DNA of 64,000 bases, taken from contig CM041465.1 in NCBI GenBank assembly GCA_023213395.1, positions 123,883,741 to 123,947,740 of the forward strand. The letters run 5' to 3'. This stretch comes from Cycas panzhihuaensis (lineage: Eukaryota > Cycadophyta). The translations under genes were made by a program, and so were the position numbers. Below the pieces are notes generated by a model. That model was not told the DNA's origin, did no database searches, and was given only the letters and a program-made list of their open reading frames with translations. Positions 1 to 10,981 of this stretch are shown here, piece by piece (position 1 is the first letter of the stretch; each line of letters begins with the position of its first letter).

Positions 1-191
1 TCAGTCTACATAGCATCTTGCCATATAGGATTGTTACTAGCTTGTTTAAAAGTTTTAGGATCATTGTTTTCCATTATTTTTGCCATTAAGGCAATATTTG
101 CATGAAGTTTTTGTGCATGTGTGCACCTAGTATCAGTAGGATTGCCTACATTAAATCTAGCATCAGCAAGCATTTTAGTTGCCCAAACAGG
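1..191 (-). pseudogene. copia-1 integrase/RT linker and RT amino-terminal edge
   Basis: The minus-strand translation contains the run PKTFKQASNNPIWQDAM followed by a stop. This matches the start of copia reverse transcriptase, where a block of the form 'P.TF..A...W..AM..E' precedes the polymerase fingers. Upstream residues (ADARFNVGNPTDTRCTHAQK) belong to the variable linker. The catalytic YVDD region would lie outside the window. The call rests on this short block and on its position right after integrase. Confidence 0.7.
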
Positions 192-1500
192 TTACTTGTG
201 AGTAACTGAATCTGAGGTTGTAGGTTGATTTGATGTATTAGCTTGAAAAGAAGGATTTGTTTTAGTGGGTTTTGATAGGGTCCAATTTTGGACTTGAGTT
301 GATAAAGAATCTATAATTTCTAAATCAACTTGTTTATCAGAATCATCAACCAAACGAGTGTTGGTTAACAAATCTTCAACAGGAAGTTCTACATAAGTAG
401 ATGTTGAAGTAGATCCTTCTTCATCAAATACTACATCACGCAAAATAGAAATATTATGCGTGACTGGATCTAAAAGTCTATAGTCTTTAGTCTCTTCACT
501 GTAGGCAACGGAGATGTATTTTTGACTTTTTTTATCTAACTTTTTATGTTTTCCGTGAGGGATATGTCCCCATGCGATACTACTAAAGATTCGTAAATGT
601 TGGATAGATGGTTTTCTTCCAAACCATTTTTGTTCTGGAGTGACATTTTGTAAACATTTACTGGGTAAATGATTTAATAAATAATTAGAGTAGTTAATTG
701 CTTTTACCCATAGTTTTAAATTAAGATTCTTTGCATGTAACATGCAACGAGTCATTTCAACAAGAGTACAGTTTTTACGTTCAGCGACACCGTTTTGTTG
801 AGGCTTGTATGCAACTGAATGTTGGAATTTAATTCCATGTGATTTGCAGAAAGAGGTAAAATTTCTACTTAAATATTCCTTAGCATTATCAGATCAGAAT
901 ATTTTGATTTTTGAATTAGATTAATTTTCCACTAACGTTTTATATTCAACGAAAATATCAAACACTTGACTGCTTATTTTGAGCATATAACCCAATATTT
1001 TCTTGAATAATCATCAATGAATATAGTGAAGTAACAAGATCCTGAGTATGATGGTATATGAAAAGGTCCACATGTATCAGAGTAGACAAGTTCAAGTGGA
1101 GCAGTTGCTCGGTATTGAGTTTTATATGGAAATGGATCCATGTGTTGTTTACCTATAATATAGGCTTCACAAACACCATAAACAGTGTTTAATGGTGGTA
1201 AACCATGGACCATTTCATGCTTAATTAAATATTGCAGTTTGCCATAACTAGTATGGCCAAATCTTACATGCCAAAGTTCTTGGTCGAGTCGGTTGGCAAT
1301 GAAGGTACTAAAAGATTTTGATTTATTATTTTGAAGACTGGTTAAACTATAAAGACCTATGTTATGATCAACAGGTCCTGAAGCAATATGTTTGCACTTG
1401 TGTAATAGATCCTTAATGATAAATTTATTTTTCCAGAATTCGACGATAAGGTCTTTCTGGTAGATTTGATAAATTGAGAGGAGGTTTGGTAACAAACTAG
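192..1500 (-). pseudogene. copia-1 integrase (pre-integrase zinc region, core, C-terminus)
   Basis: Integrase inserts the cDNA into the genome. Two open stretches (minus 1495-974 and 755-192) joined by a frameshifted section cover the domain. The zinc region has WHVRFGH and then CEAY, where the usual second cysteine of C-x2-C is Tyr. The core shows all three acidic residues: Asp in YSDTCGP, Asp in DNAKEY, and Glu in QQNGVAE, with 35 residues between the last two, as in the D-D35-E family. The C-terminal part contains TPEQKWFGRKPSIQHLRIF and VVFDEE, both normal copia integrase tail landmarks. Stops lie near 900-930. The catalytic residues survive but the frame does not. Confidence 0.92.
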
Positions 1501-1700
1501 GTACGTAAAAAATATCCTTGATTAAACCATCCTTTAGGGTAACATCACCGGATCCTTTGACTTTGAGTTGATTGCCACTACCAAAAGAAATCTCTTCTTC
1601 AGAGTTTATTTCGGATTAATAAGTGGTTAAGTTTTTCTGGTGTCCAGTCATATGATGGGATGCACCAGAGTGAAGGATCCATTATGGTGGTTGGTTGATA
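1500..1700 (-). pseudogene. copia-1 aspartic protease remnant
   Basis: The minus-strand frame reads WILHSGASHHMTG, the conserved copia protease start, normally W-I-x-D-S-G-A-S/T-x-H-M-T-G. The catalytic Asp is His here (codon at 1670-1672). Downstream, residues near GSGDVTLKDG, IFYVPSLLPNLLS match the rest of the fold (the 'L..VLYVP....NLLS' block). A protease with His at this place should not be active. The fragment sits directly upstream of the pre-integrase region, as expected. Confidence 0.85.
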
Positions 1701-1759
1701 GGAGCAACAAACACAGAAGTTATTGCTACCAAAGAACAATTATGAAATTGACAGTTTTG

Positions 1760-2780
1760 AGGTCGTGATTGTGAATGTGATTGAAAATGGGATTATGAAT
1801 GAGATTGCAGTTTGTTTTGTAATCCCTTAAAAGCTTTCCATGCTTTTGAAGCTATTCTACTTCTATAGACATCAATAGTATGGCCTCTTTTATGATAGTA
1901 GGCACAACTAGTGTTCTGAGAAGAAGATGCATTGTTTCTATTAGAAACGAATTGATTGGAAGTATTCCAGTTTTTAGTTGGACCAGAATATTTAACATTA
2001 TTTTGAAAATGAGATGGTGAACCTCGATGAGGTTTCTAGAATTTTTGATTATTATGAAAATTGTTATTTTTTTGTTTGTTTTTAAATTGTGGCTTAGTTT
2101 TAGAAAATAAAGCCTGTGAATGATCTTTTATTGCACCTGTTCTAACTAATATTGTCTGATGTTCAATCAGCTGGTTTGTCAGCTAATTAAATGTGATAGG
2201 TGGATTGCCAGCTTGTTGTTTGGCAACTTGGTAAATATTAAAGTGTTTTAGTAATTTATTAACTGTAAGACGTATGAGCGTATCGTCATCTTTGACATGC
2301 GTAGTTATTTTTTCTATATCACCTTCTTTGGTTTTTGATTTAATGCAGTTATCTAGATCTTTATTAATTGATTATATTTTAGTTAAAAAATTCTCAACAT
2401 TTGTAAAGTCATCAAAAGTTAGATTATACAATTGTGCTTCTAGGATAACTACTTGATGTGTATCAACCTTATCATATTTTTCTTCCAAGGTTTTCCAGAC
2501 AGTGGCTAAGTCATCTTTTTTAGAAAACTACCGACTGATTTCTAGTGAGAGTAAATTTAATATGGTGCCTAATGCGGCATCTGAGTTCATCAGATATACT
2601 ATAAGACTCTCAGTAGCATCTGCTTTTGGTTTTTAGAATTTGCCTGTCACATATTGCCATACTTTTTACTATTTGAGCTGATGGGATATGCGATTCCTCC
2701 AGTCAGCATAGTTTGAGCAGGTTAATACTGGAATTAGAATGCAGGTGACTGTCCCTAGCATTAATGCCATATTGGGAGTG
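1760..2780 (-). pseudogene. copia-1 Gag (UBN2-type) with damaged zinc knuckle
   Basis: The minus-strand translation starts near 2769 with MALMLGTVTCILIPVLTC and SNYADWRNRI, matching the 'L.G.NY..W' start of copia Gag. It continues through an UBN2-like helical section (ATVWKTLEEKYDKVD, LTVNKLLKHFNIYQ) to a zinc knuckle near 1880-1925, CAYYHKRGHTIDVY. The normal pattern is C-x2-C-x4-H-x4-C. Here the second and fourth ligands are both Tyr. Several stops interrupt the frame. Gag would coat the packaged RNA. Confidence 0.85.
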
Positions 2781-2790
2781 TTGAGGTTTA

Positions 2791-3639
2791 TTTGTAGATT
2801 AAAAAGTTATAAAGGTGACTTGAAAAAATAATTACCTAGTGAAAGTACTAATCTTGTTAATGGATCTAATTCACAAAGACATCTTAGTCTGCATTGATTG
2901 ATTTTAAGATAAAAAGGATCATGTGTTTTTAAATAGAAATAAACAAACAACTTCTTAAAAAATAATTCCTTTAAGCAGTTATTTTTGAAAAAAATAATTC
3001 TTTTTAGAAGAATAGTCCCCCTTGGAAAAAAAATAGTCCCCCTTGAAAATAGACTGTCCCCTTTCAAAAATAACAAATCCCTTTTAGAAAAAGTAAACAA
3101 TTTCCCTTAACGAAGTAAGTGTTTTACTTTAAAAAAATGTAACTAGGTATTTTGTTTCCCTTTTTTAAAAAAAGGTGTATAATTTTAAGGATTAAATTCA
3201 AGTCTTATAGATAAAAGGAATTAATAAAATAAATATAATGGTGAAAGGTTAATTTGATTTACCTAAGATTGACTATATTCATTTAAAGTGATTAAAATAT
3301 TGTTAAATTTAATTATTAAAATATAGTGAAAGATAATAAAAATAAGGGAATAAAGTCTATAAATACCTTATAAGGAGAAAAATTAAGGGAGAAGGGTTTT
3401 GTTTAAATATTAATTATAATTAAATAAACTGTTTAGGAGGGAAAGGGGAGAATGTATTAAGAGAAAGAGTTTGATTTTAATTACAATAAAAAACAGAACA
3501 AAAAAAGTTTGTATTAGACAATAAGAAATTAAATAAAAAAAGGTAATAATTAAGGAAGGAGAGGTATTATATTTATTTTAATATAGATATTATAAAGGTG
3601 GACGATGTTTTAATAAAAAGGAGTTTAAGTGAGGGGAAA
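2791..3639. other. AT-rich non-coding DNA with purine/pyrimidine blocks
   Basis: There is no coding signal. On the minus strand, 2960-3100 carries repeated blocks of the form AAGGGGGACTATT followed by A/T runs. They create a low-complexity open frame that I do not regard as a gene. The region could include the eroded 5' leader or LTR of copia-1, but I see no LTR termini. Confidence 0.5.
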
Positions 3640-3930
3640 CTTTAGTTTAAATCAAAGTATAAAATATAATGTTGGGGGGGGGGGGGGGGGGGCGGGGGGC
3701 GAGGGCGCTTTAATTTAAATCAAAGTATTAACATATTGTGTGTGTGTGGGGGGCTTTGATTTAAATTAAAGTATTAAGTTTAATAAAGGGTGGGGGTGGG
3801 GGCTTTGATTTAAATCAAAGTATTAAGTTTAATAGGGGGGGGGGGGGCATTGGTTCATTTGAATAAAAAATTAAAAGGATTTATAAAGTTTAAGGGGGGA
3901 GGGGGGGGGGGGTAGATTTATTTAAATAAA
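3640..3930. repeat. palindrome plus G-run repeat array
   Basis: Four copies of an 18-base palindrome, consensus CTTTGATTTAAATCAAAG, lie at 3640-3657, 3708-3725, 3754-3771 and 3803-3820. The last copy is a perfect palindrome and the others have one or two changes. Each is followed by an AT stretch and then a long G run; the largest is 19 Gs at 3674-3692. Two further G runs without the palindrome follow, at about 3834-3847 and 3894-3912. The units are about 46 to 68 bases apart. The G runs could form quadruplexes on the plus strand and the palindromes could form cruciforms. Confidence 0.85.
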
Positions 3931-4815
3931 AAATAAAACAAAATAAAAAATAACGGGCGCAAACCCGATGGATTTTATTTATATTAAAACATAAAATTAA
4001 ATTTAGATTGAAATTGGGGTATGGGGGGGTAAAGATGAGGAAACCCTACCTAGTTTTTCGATGGCGGTGCACCTTCTTTCATTGCAGGTCTACTTAGTTC
4101 GAGGTCGAGGCTTTAACGATCTGGATGGAGGCTTAACGAGAGAGGCTTCACGCAAAGAGTTTCGTGTAAAGGGAGAAGCAGGAGAAGGTTCGATCGTTGC
4201 CTCTCCTTCATTGTTTTGGTCAAAGAAAATGCAGTCTGTGTATGTATGCCATTACATATGCTTTGCTCAGACTACTGGATCTTAGGACAAGACTCCTGGT
4301 CTTGGTAATGTCTCAATAGAGCCCCCCAGTAGGGAGAACAGGTGTCACAAGTCCATTTTTCTACTTCAGGCGCTTCCAGACGTGGACAAAATTCAGGTCC
4401 AAGTTTAGACAGAGGGTTTGTTTCTTTCTCTCACGTAGGTTCTCACGCAATTTTTTTTCTTCATGGTATGACAATCAGTTTACTATATAGTTGTCCTTCT
4501 CCTTGTGTTTGATGTAGGCAGTTCACCGATCTTTGCCAATGGTCAAGGCCCACTGGGAGATCTGGTGGTATTTGATGTATTTCTTGACTGGCTGTTGGCT
4601 TAGAATTAGCTCTATAGGTGAGCACAAAACTTGCTTCCGAAAGGCCATTCGAAGGATGTTTGGACTGTAAAAAAAGGTTGCAGAGGAAAATGCAAGCCTT
4701 GTGCCAGTGGAGAGTGTCCTCCCTCTTCAAACAACAACATCAAGATAGCATCACTAGTTATCATTTTCAGTTTTGGGACTAGAAGTGCCATCGCAGTCCA
4801 TTGTCATTTTGTAAA
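3931..4815. other. unassigned DNA with higher GC, left of the UPL-like fragment
   Basis: This stretch has a more even base composition than its neighbours and short open frames on both strands (plus 4061-4285, minus 4461-4730, plus 4631-4894). I recognise no domain in them. It may hold more exons or introns of the UPL-like fragment that follows, or a remnant of another element. No splice sites could be fixed. Confidence 0.4.
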
Positions 4816-5031
4816 TATTGACCACAATTTACAGCGACCTTACGATATCCGAGTTGAAGTTTTGGCACAACAATGTGTTCAACGAGTTGTCTAAGCCCAA
4901 CAAGCTAAAGGCCAGCCTGTTGATATGGATAGTGCCTCAATCATTACTACCTTTCCTTCTGAGTTATGGGAAGAGGTTCTTTTGACTTCCTCCATAGCAG
5001 TTCTTGCTACCTTGTCTACATCATTGCTTGT
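4816..5031 (+). pseudogene. fragment of a UPL1/UPL2-like HECT E3 ubiquitin ligase
   Basis: Plant UPL1/UPL2 are very large HECT ubiquitin ligases related to HUWE1. The frame starting at 4838 reads PYDIRVEVLAQQ, then an in-frame TAA at 4892-4894, then GQPVDMD and SIITTFPSELWEEVLLTS followed by AVLATL. I recognise this as the conserved segment of the family between the ubiquitin-binding region and the HECT domain, where a 'LP.DI..EVLAQQ' block precedes 'ATFP..LREEVLLTS'. Similarity stops near 5031, where minus-strand copia-2 RT begins. The upstream part (near 4816-4837) is only loosely similar. The piece is a single broken exon, either captured by an element or left from a decayed gene copy. The fold and catalytic HECT domain are absent. 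Confidence 0.72.
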
Positions 5032-5039
5032 CCCTGATA

Positions 5040-5560
5040 TCCAAGTTACCTTATTCTTTTTTACAACTTAGTGAACCAAGCATGAGGGGCTTATTTAAGG
5101 CTATATAAGGACTTTTTGAGCCTGCACACCTTATGCTCTAGACCAACAATCACTAAGCCATGTATATTTATTTTTCAAGATTACCATTGAGAAATGTAGT
5201 TTTTACATCAAATTGGTGAATCTTCTAGTCCTCTTGAGTTGCCAAGGCCATAAGAGTTCTGATTATAGGCCACTTGGTTGTAGGTGTAAAGACTTTAGTA
5301 TAGTCAATGCCTTCCCTTTATGTAAATCCCTTTACTACCAACCTTGCTTTATATTTTTCAAGGGTGCCATTATATTTATGTTTATTTTTGTATACCCATT
5401 TATTTCAAACTACCTTTCTTCCAAGTGGTAAGTTGACGAGCTCCCATATACTATTTTTTATAAGAGATTCATACTCTTCATTTATGGCATTCCTCCAAGT
5501 TATATCTTTTACAACTTCTTAGTATGAAAGGGGCTCTTCATTAAGAGCAAGATGCAGTTC
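5040..5560 (-). pseudogene. copia-2 reverse transcriptase, N-terminal half
   Basis: The minus translation shows the fingers entry WRNAINEEYESLIKN and IWELVNLPLGRKVV, then a stop, then NKWVYKNK, YKARLVVKGFT, the palm strand DVKTTFLNGN (copia consensus 'DVKTAFLNG'), and HKVCRLKKSLYSLK and HAWFTKL. These are successive RT blocks in the right order. The YVDD catalytic box should follow but is lost at the junction near 5032. At least five stop codons are present. Confidence 0.93.
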
Positions 5561-5959
5561 TACTAGTTTTAACTCAATAAAAAGTGATTCCTATATCTTG
5601 GTTCTATAGGTACTTTGAGTGCCAAATTTTCCTACCTCATCAGGTCGTATATCCTTATTTAGCTAGCAGGCTTCACAAGAACCTTAAGTTGGGAATGAGG
5701 TCTCCATTTCTCCAACTACATGGTCTTCATTTAGATCCTAAAAAGGATTATTTTATATATTTGTTAAGGAGGATGTTGATATATTTAGGGAGTATGGTCT
5801 ATCTACCATTACTTTAGCTTTATCAACTCTTTTATTATCGAATGGTGGTGTATGATGTGCACTCATTAGTTCAGAGTCACAATTACTATCCTCTATGGAT
5901 CTATTGTCAGATTAAAATAGTTTAACTCTTGAGTGAACCACCCCACCCTAAAATTTTAG

Positions 5960-7240
5960 AATCTGTATATCATATTGAGTAGCATTATAATAATGACAGT
6001 TTGGTATTTAAAGTCTAATTGTAATAATTAATCCTCTGTTTTAGCAAACATCATATCTTTAGTGATGATAATCTTCTATTGTGAAAGTATAAAGACCTTA
6101 TACCCTTTCTTGTCCATAGGGTATCTAACAAAGATGCCTTTAAGTGCCATGGGTTAGAGTTTATTTCTTTCTCCATCTAATATATGGGAATAACATGTTG
6201 AGCTAAATAGTTTGAAGTGGTAGGTAATGGGGGCCTGTCTAGTCCACTTTTTATTAAGAGAAGTTTCTCATTTAGATGGGCTAATAGCATTCATGTAATA
6301 AATAATTATCTAAATTACTTTCATCCATAGGTAAGTAGGTACATTTTTATAAACCAACATAGATCAAGCCATATTCATAATAGACCTATTCATGTACTTG
6401 GCAACTCCATTTTAGGTGTGCCTACTTTTGTAGTGTGATGTTTGATGTTGTTGTCTTATAGATAGGTTTTAAATTCAGTAGAGGTATATTCTCCACCATT
6501 ATCTATTTAGAGACACTTAATCTAATAACCTGAATCCTTTTCAATGTGAGCTTTAAAAGCTTTAAAGATACTAAATGCCTTATCTTTCCTAGTTAGAAAA
6601 ACCATCTATGCTTCCTTGATAAAATTATCAATGAAGGATATGTAATATAATTTCTATTTTAATGATGGAATGGGTATTGGTTCGCATAGATTAGAGTATA
6701 CTAATGAAAGAGGATGACTTAATTTCCACTGACTATTAGCAAAGGGTTATCTATGAGATTTGGCTATGATACATGCTTTACATTTAAAGGGCTTCGAGGA
6801 GAACTTGGGCAGACCTAGAGGGGTATGACAAAGATCTCTAAGTTAATTAATATGAACATGGCCTATGCATGCATGCCAAAGAGCTTCTAAGGGTAGCTTA
6901 TAGTGTGTCAAAGTGGTATTAAAAGTAAAATCTTTATCAGCACAAGGATTTTAAGCACAGTTAGCTTTAAAAGATGGGAAGTCATTCAACTTAAATAATT
7001 TACTAGTAAGCTTTCCAATCAAGACCACTCAATTTATTGGAGGGTGAATGACCTGAAGAGTTTGGTCATTTGTAGTAACACTAAGATTGAATCTATAAGA
7101 GACAAGAACAGATAAGGAGAGTAGGTTTTATTTTAGATTAGGAGTGTATAAGACATCAAGTAATGTAAAGTCTCTCAAGTTTGGGAGTTTTAGGTGTATG
7201 TTTCTAATACCTTTAACCTATTGTTGGGATTTGTTAGCCA
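5960..7240 (-). pseudogene. copia-2 pre-integrase and integrase
   Basis: The minus frame contains ALWHACIGHVHIN and FKCKACIIAKSH (the HHCC zinc region), then LVYSNLCEPIPIPSLK, where the first catalytic Asp ('SD.CGP') is Asn, then FIDNFIKEA. DNGGEYTSTEF keeps the second Asp. NRSIMNMA and PTYLWMKVI follow in the core, and LFSSTCYSHILDGERNKL and IIITKDMMFA are the C-terminal block. Loss of the first catalytic Asp plus many stops makes it inactive. Confidence 0.92.
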
Positions 7241-8480
7241 TGTGAATGATACCATATATATTAGAATCAAAATTTTGATATAGATTCCAATTACAAGTCA
7301 TATGTTGTGTCACTCCTATATCCATGATCCATGAGGAGGTGTTTGAAGTTATGCTATTTACAATACGAAGAGGCATTTATATTAGTGATTCAAGATCACA
7401 ATTGGCATAGCCATAATGAGCTTCAAAATGCCTCTTAGTTTAATCAATAGTTCTTCCCTCAAGTCTTTGGATATGTTCTTGAGTAAAACTTACATCACCA
7501 AATTGTTCTTCACATGTTTCATTAACATTATGAACCTTATATTTCTGTTGAATCTCAGGCAACTTGTATGTAGGTATATGACAATCCTTTACAAGGTATT
7601 GTTTCCTATTGCACCTTTCACACGTGGTAATTTGATTTCTAGTTTCTAAATTACTGGAATAGACTGACTGTCTTACATTGAAAGGTGGTAATTGGCCTTG
7701 AGACTGTCTAGATTACTATTGCTGAGGCTTTTGTTGACCTTGTAGTCGATTTCCTCTACCCTATCTTCTACCCCTTGCTTAGTTATTTCCTCTACCACAA
7801 GAGGGATCTTGATTCTTTGAGAAGCATACTTCTTCTTCCATGTTAAAAGCTGCATCTAGAAGAGGATCTAAAGTTACAAAATTAGTATTAAAGGTCTTAT
7901 CAAATTCTATAAATTTCTCTATAAGAGCTTTAAAGTTAACTATCTTCAATGTTCTACTTGATTAAAGACTCCTAAGCAAGTTCTTATAATCAAGTATATG
8001 TAGATAAGATTATATGAGAAATACCCATGTAATACATTGGGTCTTAAATTCTTTGTCTATTACTTGTTTGATTAGTTGAAGGAGGTTGATTGTTTCATGT
8101 ATGCATCTCTTATGTAACTTTCTATTATTCATCTTTAGACTAGATGCACAAATTCAAGGTTAGACTTTGCATTGAAATTCTTTTTAAGAGCCTCAAAGAC
8201 TTTCTAGATTGTTTCATATTGTTCATCATCAATTAGATTGTGTAAGGAGTGATCAATCACTAATAAAATACTTGCATGAATCTTCTCATCATTAGTTTCC
8301 CATTATAACTTAGCTGCAGGATCTACTAGAGCTATAAGTGGCATTCCTCTAGAGGTAGGTACCATTGGTGTCGCAAGAATGACAGGTGTAAGCTACAGAT
8401 GGGCTCTCCAAAGGCCTTCATACTTAATAGTATTCTTGACTCTAGTATACCATAGATCCCAATTATCTTTCCTTTTTAAG
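7240..8480 (-). pseudogene. copia-2 Gag with protease start
   Basis: Near 7280-7350 the minus frame reads SSWIMDIGVTQHMT, a copia protease start in which D-S-G has become D-I-G; the Asp itself is kept. To the right lies the zinc knuckle CERCNRKQYLVKDC, with Tyr where the His of C-x2-C-x4-H-x4-C should be, and an Arg/Gly/Gln-rich stretch. Further right, 7900-8400 gives the UBN2-like Gag helix region (ILLVIDHSLHNLIDDEQYET, VFEALKKNFNAKSNLEFVHL). Stops occur throughout. Confidence 0.88.
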
Positions 8481-10500
8481 ATGTAATTTATATTTTACTT
8501 AAATTGAGAAGACAAGGTGAAGATAATGAAGTAAAAGAGATAGTGAAGAAATAATAAATGAAAATGCCACTATCACGTATGGCTAATACACCTAGTACAA
8601 CAAGGCGAAATATGATTAAGTAGGAAGCAATGATAATAGGCCACCAACACTTGTGGTAAATACTCCTGACATAGTAGAGTTTAATGATGTGTACAAATGG
8701 CAATATAAAGATCACAAAGATAAATGATGTATCATATGATCATAAAATCAAGATTATGCCTATGTAGAAGCCAGTATGTAGGTGCATATAACTAAAAAAC
8801 CAAGTTTGATGTAGGATGTGTGATCAAACCCAAACCTCTATCTCAAGTCTAAAGTAGTTGTGGTGTCGATATTTAAAGGAGCTTCTACTATACATATTAA
8901 GGCCTTTACCTATAATACCCACACATTCACTTGGTAATTAAATCCATCTTCTAGTAGATCCTAGAACTCTTGGTCCTTACCAAGTTCACCAATGAGTAGC
9001 TATATACCTCCTTCAAAGAGTCAAATGATACATGCATATTCCATGGCTATGATGAATATTGGACTAGGTATATTTTAATCTTGATTAAAGTTTTCAGTTT
9101 TCTTAGGTGGTTATTTGGATTATCCTTGATTAGAGGTTATAGGTATGGCTAATCTGTCCCTCAACCACTATTTTAGTTAAGACCATACCTAGTATGAAAC
9201 TCACACCTCCCTTAGAGCCAAGACTTCAGCCAACCATGGTTTATTTCAACCAAGGCGAGTGTGCACATAAGTCACAAACTAGTAGTATATGTCATACATA
9301 TGAGATTCCTTTTCTAAATAACTAGAACTAAAAACTAAAATAGAAAGATGCCAAATATGTTTGCTTGTCTTCTATGCTTGCTTTATTATTTTTGTTGCTT
9401 TATGTGTTACTTTATGCTATATGTGGAAATAAAAAGAGATGCTAGATTTAGTAGGGAAACTGGATATTACTTTTAACCTAAGGTTTTCCTTGCTTTAGTA
9501 TAATATTTCTAAATATATTTTTAAAAATTTTAATACAAAAGCCACAAAGGGGAAAAACATAGATCAACTTACCACTAAAATTTTAATTTTTTAAAATATA
9601 GATGCATGCTATTTTGCCCTATTTTATGATTTTTTTCTCACAAAATTTATAAATAATAATAAATGAGTAAAATTTTCTAAAAATTACAGATATGGAGGTC
9701 TAAATGATAGAATTTGAATGTATGACAGAAAAAAAAAGTATGTAGAATATCATTTCTAAAAAAGCATAAAAACTTTTTGCCCCAAAAAAGCACAAAAGTA
9801 GAATCTTGTCAGATTCATAGTTTTAGAATCTAAACTTTAGTATATCAAAAGCTTCATCTTAATACGTACAATAACTTTTCCTTCTGCATCATCTCAAAAA
9901 ATGGCCAAAAAACTGCCCAAAATGCCCTCACAATATTTTTTATAGGGTTGAGTAGGCAGATTTAGCATTCGTTAGAAAACTGTAAAGATCTCATTAACCA
10001 ATGGATGAAATTTGATGTGATTTATCTCAAAATTCTCCTAATATATAAATCTACTAGATCCCTTGAAAAAACTTTTAGATTTTAGCTTATACTTAAAGAA
10101 TTTCATTGAGAAAGGTACCCTATGTTATTCATCCATAAATTTAACCTTTTGTTTCAGCCAACACTAGCTTTTACAGGATGAATTTGAAGATTCTCTAGAA
10201 GAAAAAAATGATCCTCTTAGTAGGGAAACCCTATAAGTCAAATTTTATCAAAATCTGAGATGATCAAATTTTCATAAAGTTTTAGGCCTTCAATACTTTT
10301 AGGCTATTTTAGTAACCAAATAGTTTTAAAATCAGTCTTTTCACCTTTAAAAATTTTCACACATATCAAATGTAGTAACATATAAAATAATATAATTTTA
10401 AGCTCTCTAATGCAAAATAAAGTTTAAACCTCACATGAATTGTGAGTGAGAAGCATTAATGGCTCTTTGCAAGCTTAGTGGGGAAATATGGTCAACAATG
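8481..10500 (-). other. long AT-rich leader of copia-2, no coding signal
   Basis: Between the start of Gag and the primer site there are about 2 kb of AT-rich sequence. That is longer than a typical copia leader. I found no domain on either strand and no LTR termini that would show a separate insertion, though one too degraded to see is possible. Confidence 0.5.
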
Positions 10501-10512
10501 GCTTTGATACTA
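10501..10512 (-). promoter_or_regulatory. copia-2 primer binding site, tRNA-iMet type
   Basis: On the minus strand the bases read TAGTATCAAAGC, two changes from the common copia primer site TGGTATCAGAGC, which pairs with the 3' end of initiator Met tRNA. It lies two bases from the inner end of the putative 5' LTR, as expected. Confidence 0.7.
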
Positions 10513-10514
10513 GT

Positions 10515-10981
10515 TGTTGGGTGAAGGATCTAGTTGCCACACTACACTATACTAAAGCAAAAGCATATAATAAGAGCAAAATGAAAAGAACAAGATTGAG
10601 AGCAAAAATTAGAGGTAAGAATTATGACTTTCCCTTTCACATTCAGCCTTATATATATTAGAGGATGTGCATTAGGATTTTTAAAGGAGTTTCTTACTTA
10701 ATGATATGATCTTGAAATTACACTTAAAGTTAAATGAAATTACATTTAACTATGTGACTTAGCTAACCTAAAGTCACCTTTATATAATTAATCTAATGAC
10801 CTTGATACATTAACATCCATCAATTGCTAACAACATCTAAAATCTAGAATATCTTTTATGTATTGTATTTAAAAATGGTCATCAACCAATAAGCATAAGG
10901 ATGTGCTAAATTCCTACTCTTAGATGATAAAAGAAAACTCTAGTTGATACTAAAATAAATCCTTAAGGTCAGGATGTGACA
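10515..10981 (-). repeat. copia-2 5' LTR (467 bp)
   Basis: On the minus strand it starts TGTCACATCCTGACC and ends CTTCACCCAACA, giving the TG...CA termini of an LTR, and the primer site follows at once. There is no partner LTR in the window, so the outer edge is inferred from the terminal TG alone. Confidence 0.6.

Larger units (their letters stand above)
1..2790 (-). mobile_element. Ty1/copia retrotransposon copia-1, decayed, cut by the window start
   Basis: Read on the minus strand, the order is Gag, protease, pre-integrase zinc region, integrase and the first residues of reverse transcriptase, which is the Ty1/copia order. The rest of pol and the 3' LTR lie before base 1. I found no 5' LTR or tRNA-Met primer site to the right of Gag, where one is expected, so the 5' end is either lost or too degraded to see. 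Several frameshifts and stops separate the pieces. The element cannot encode a full polyprotein. Confidence 0.9.
5032..10981 (-). mobile_element. Ty1/copia retrotransposon copia-2, decayed, 3' truncated
   Basis: Minus-strand order from right to left: 5' LTR, primer site, long leader, Gag, protease, integrase, reverse transcriptase. The element breaks off inside RT near 5032, where the UPL-like sequence begins, so RNase H and the 3' LTR are missing. Every domain has stops or frameshifts. No second LTR copy was seen in the window. Confidence 0.88.

Noticed and set aside
2807-3100. 97-codon minus-strand frame with repeated Phe/Arg-Gly-Thr units
   Set aside because: The repetition comes from low-complexity purine blocks, not from a conserved protein.
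4061-4285. 74-codon plus-strand frame as a possible host gene
   Set aside because: It has an ordinary codon look but no recognisable domain, no splice sites that connect it to the UPL-like fragment, and no conserved partner in the window.
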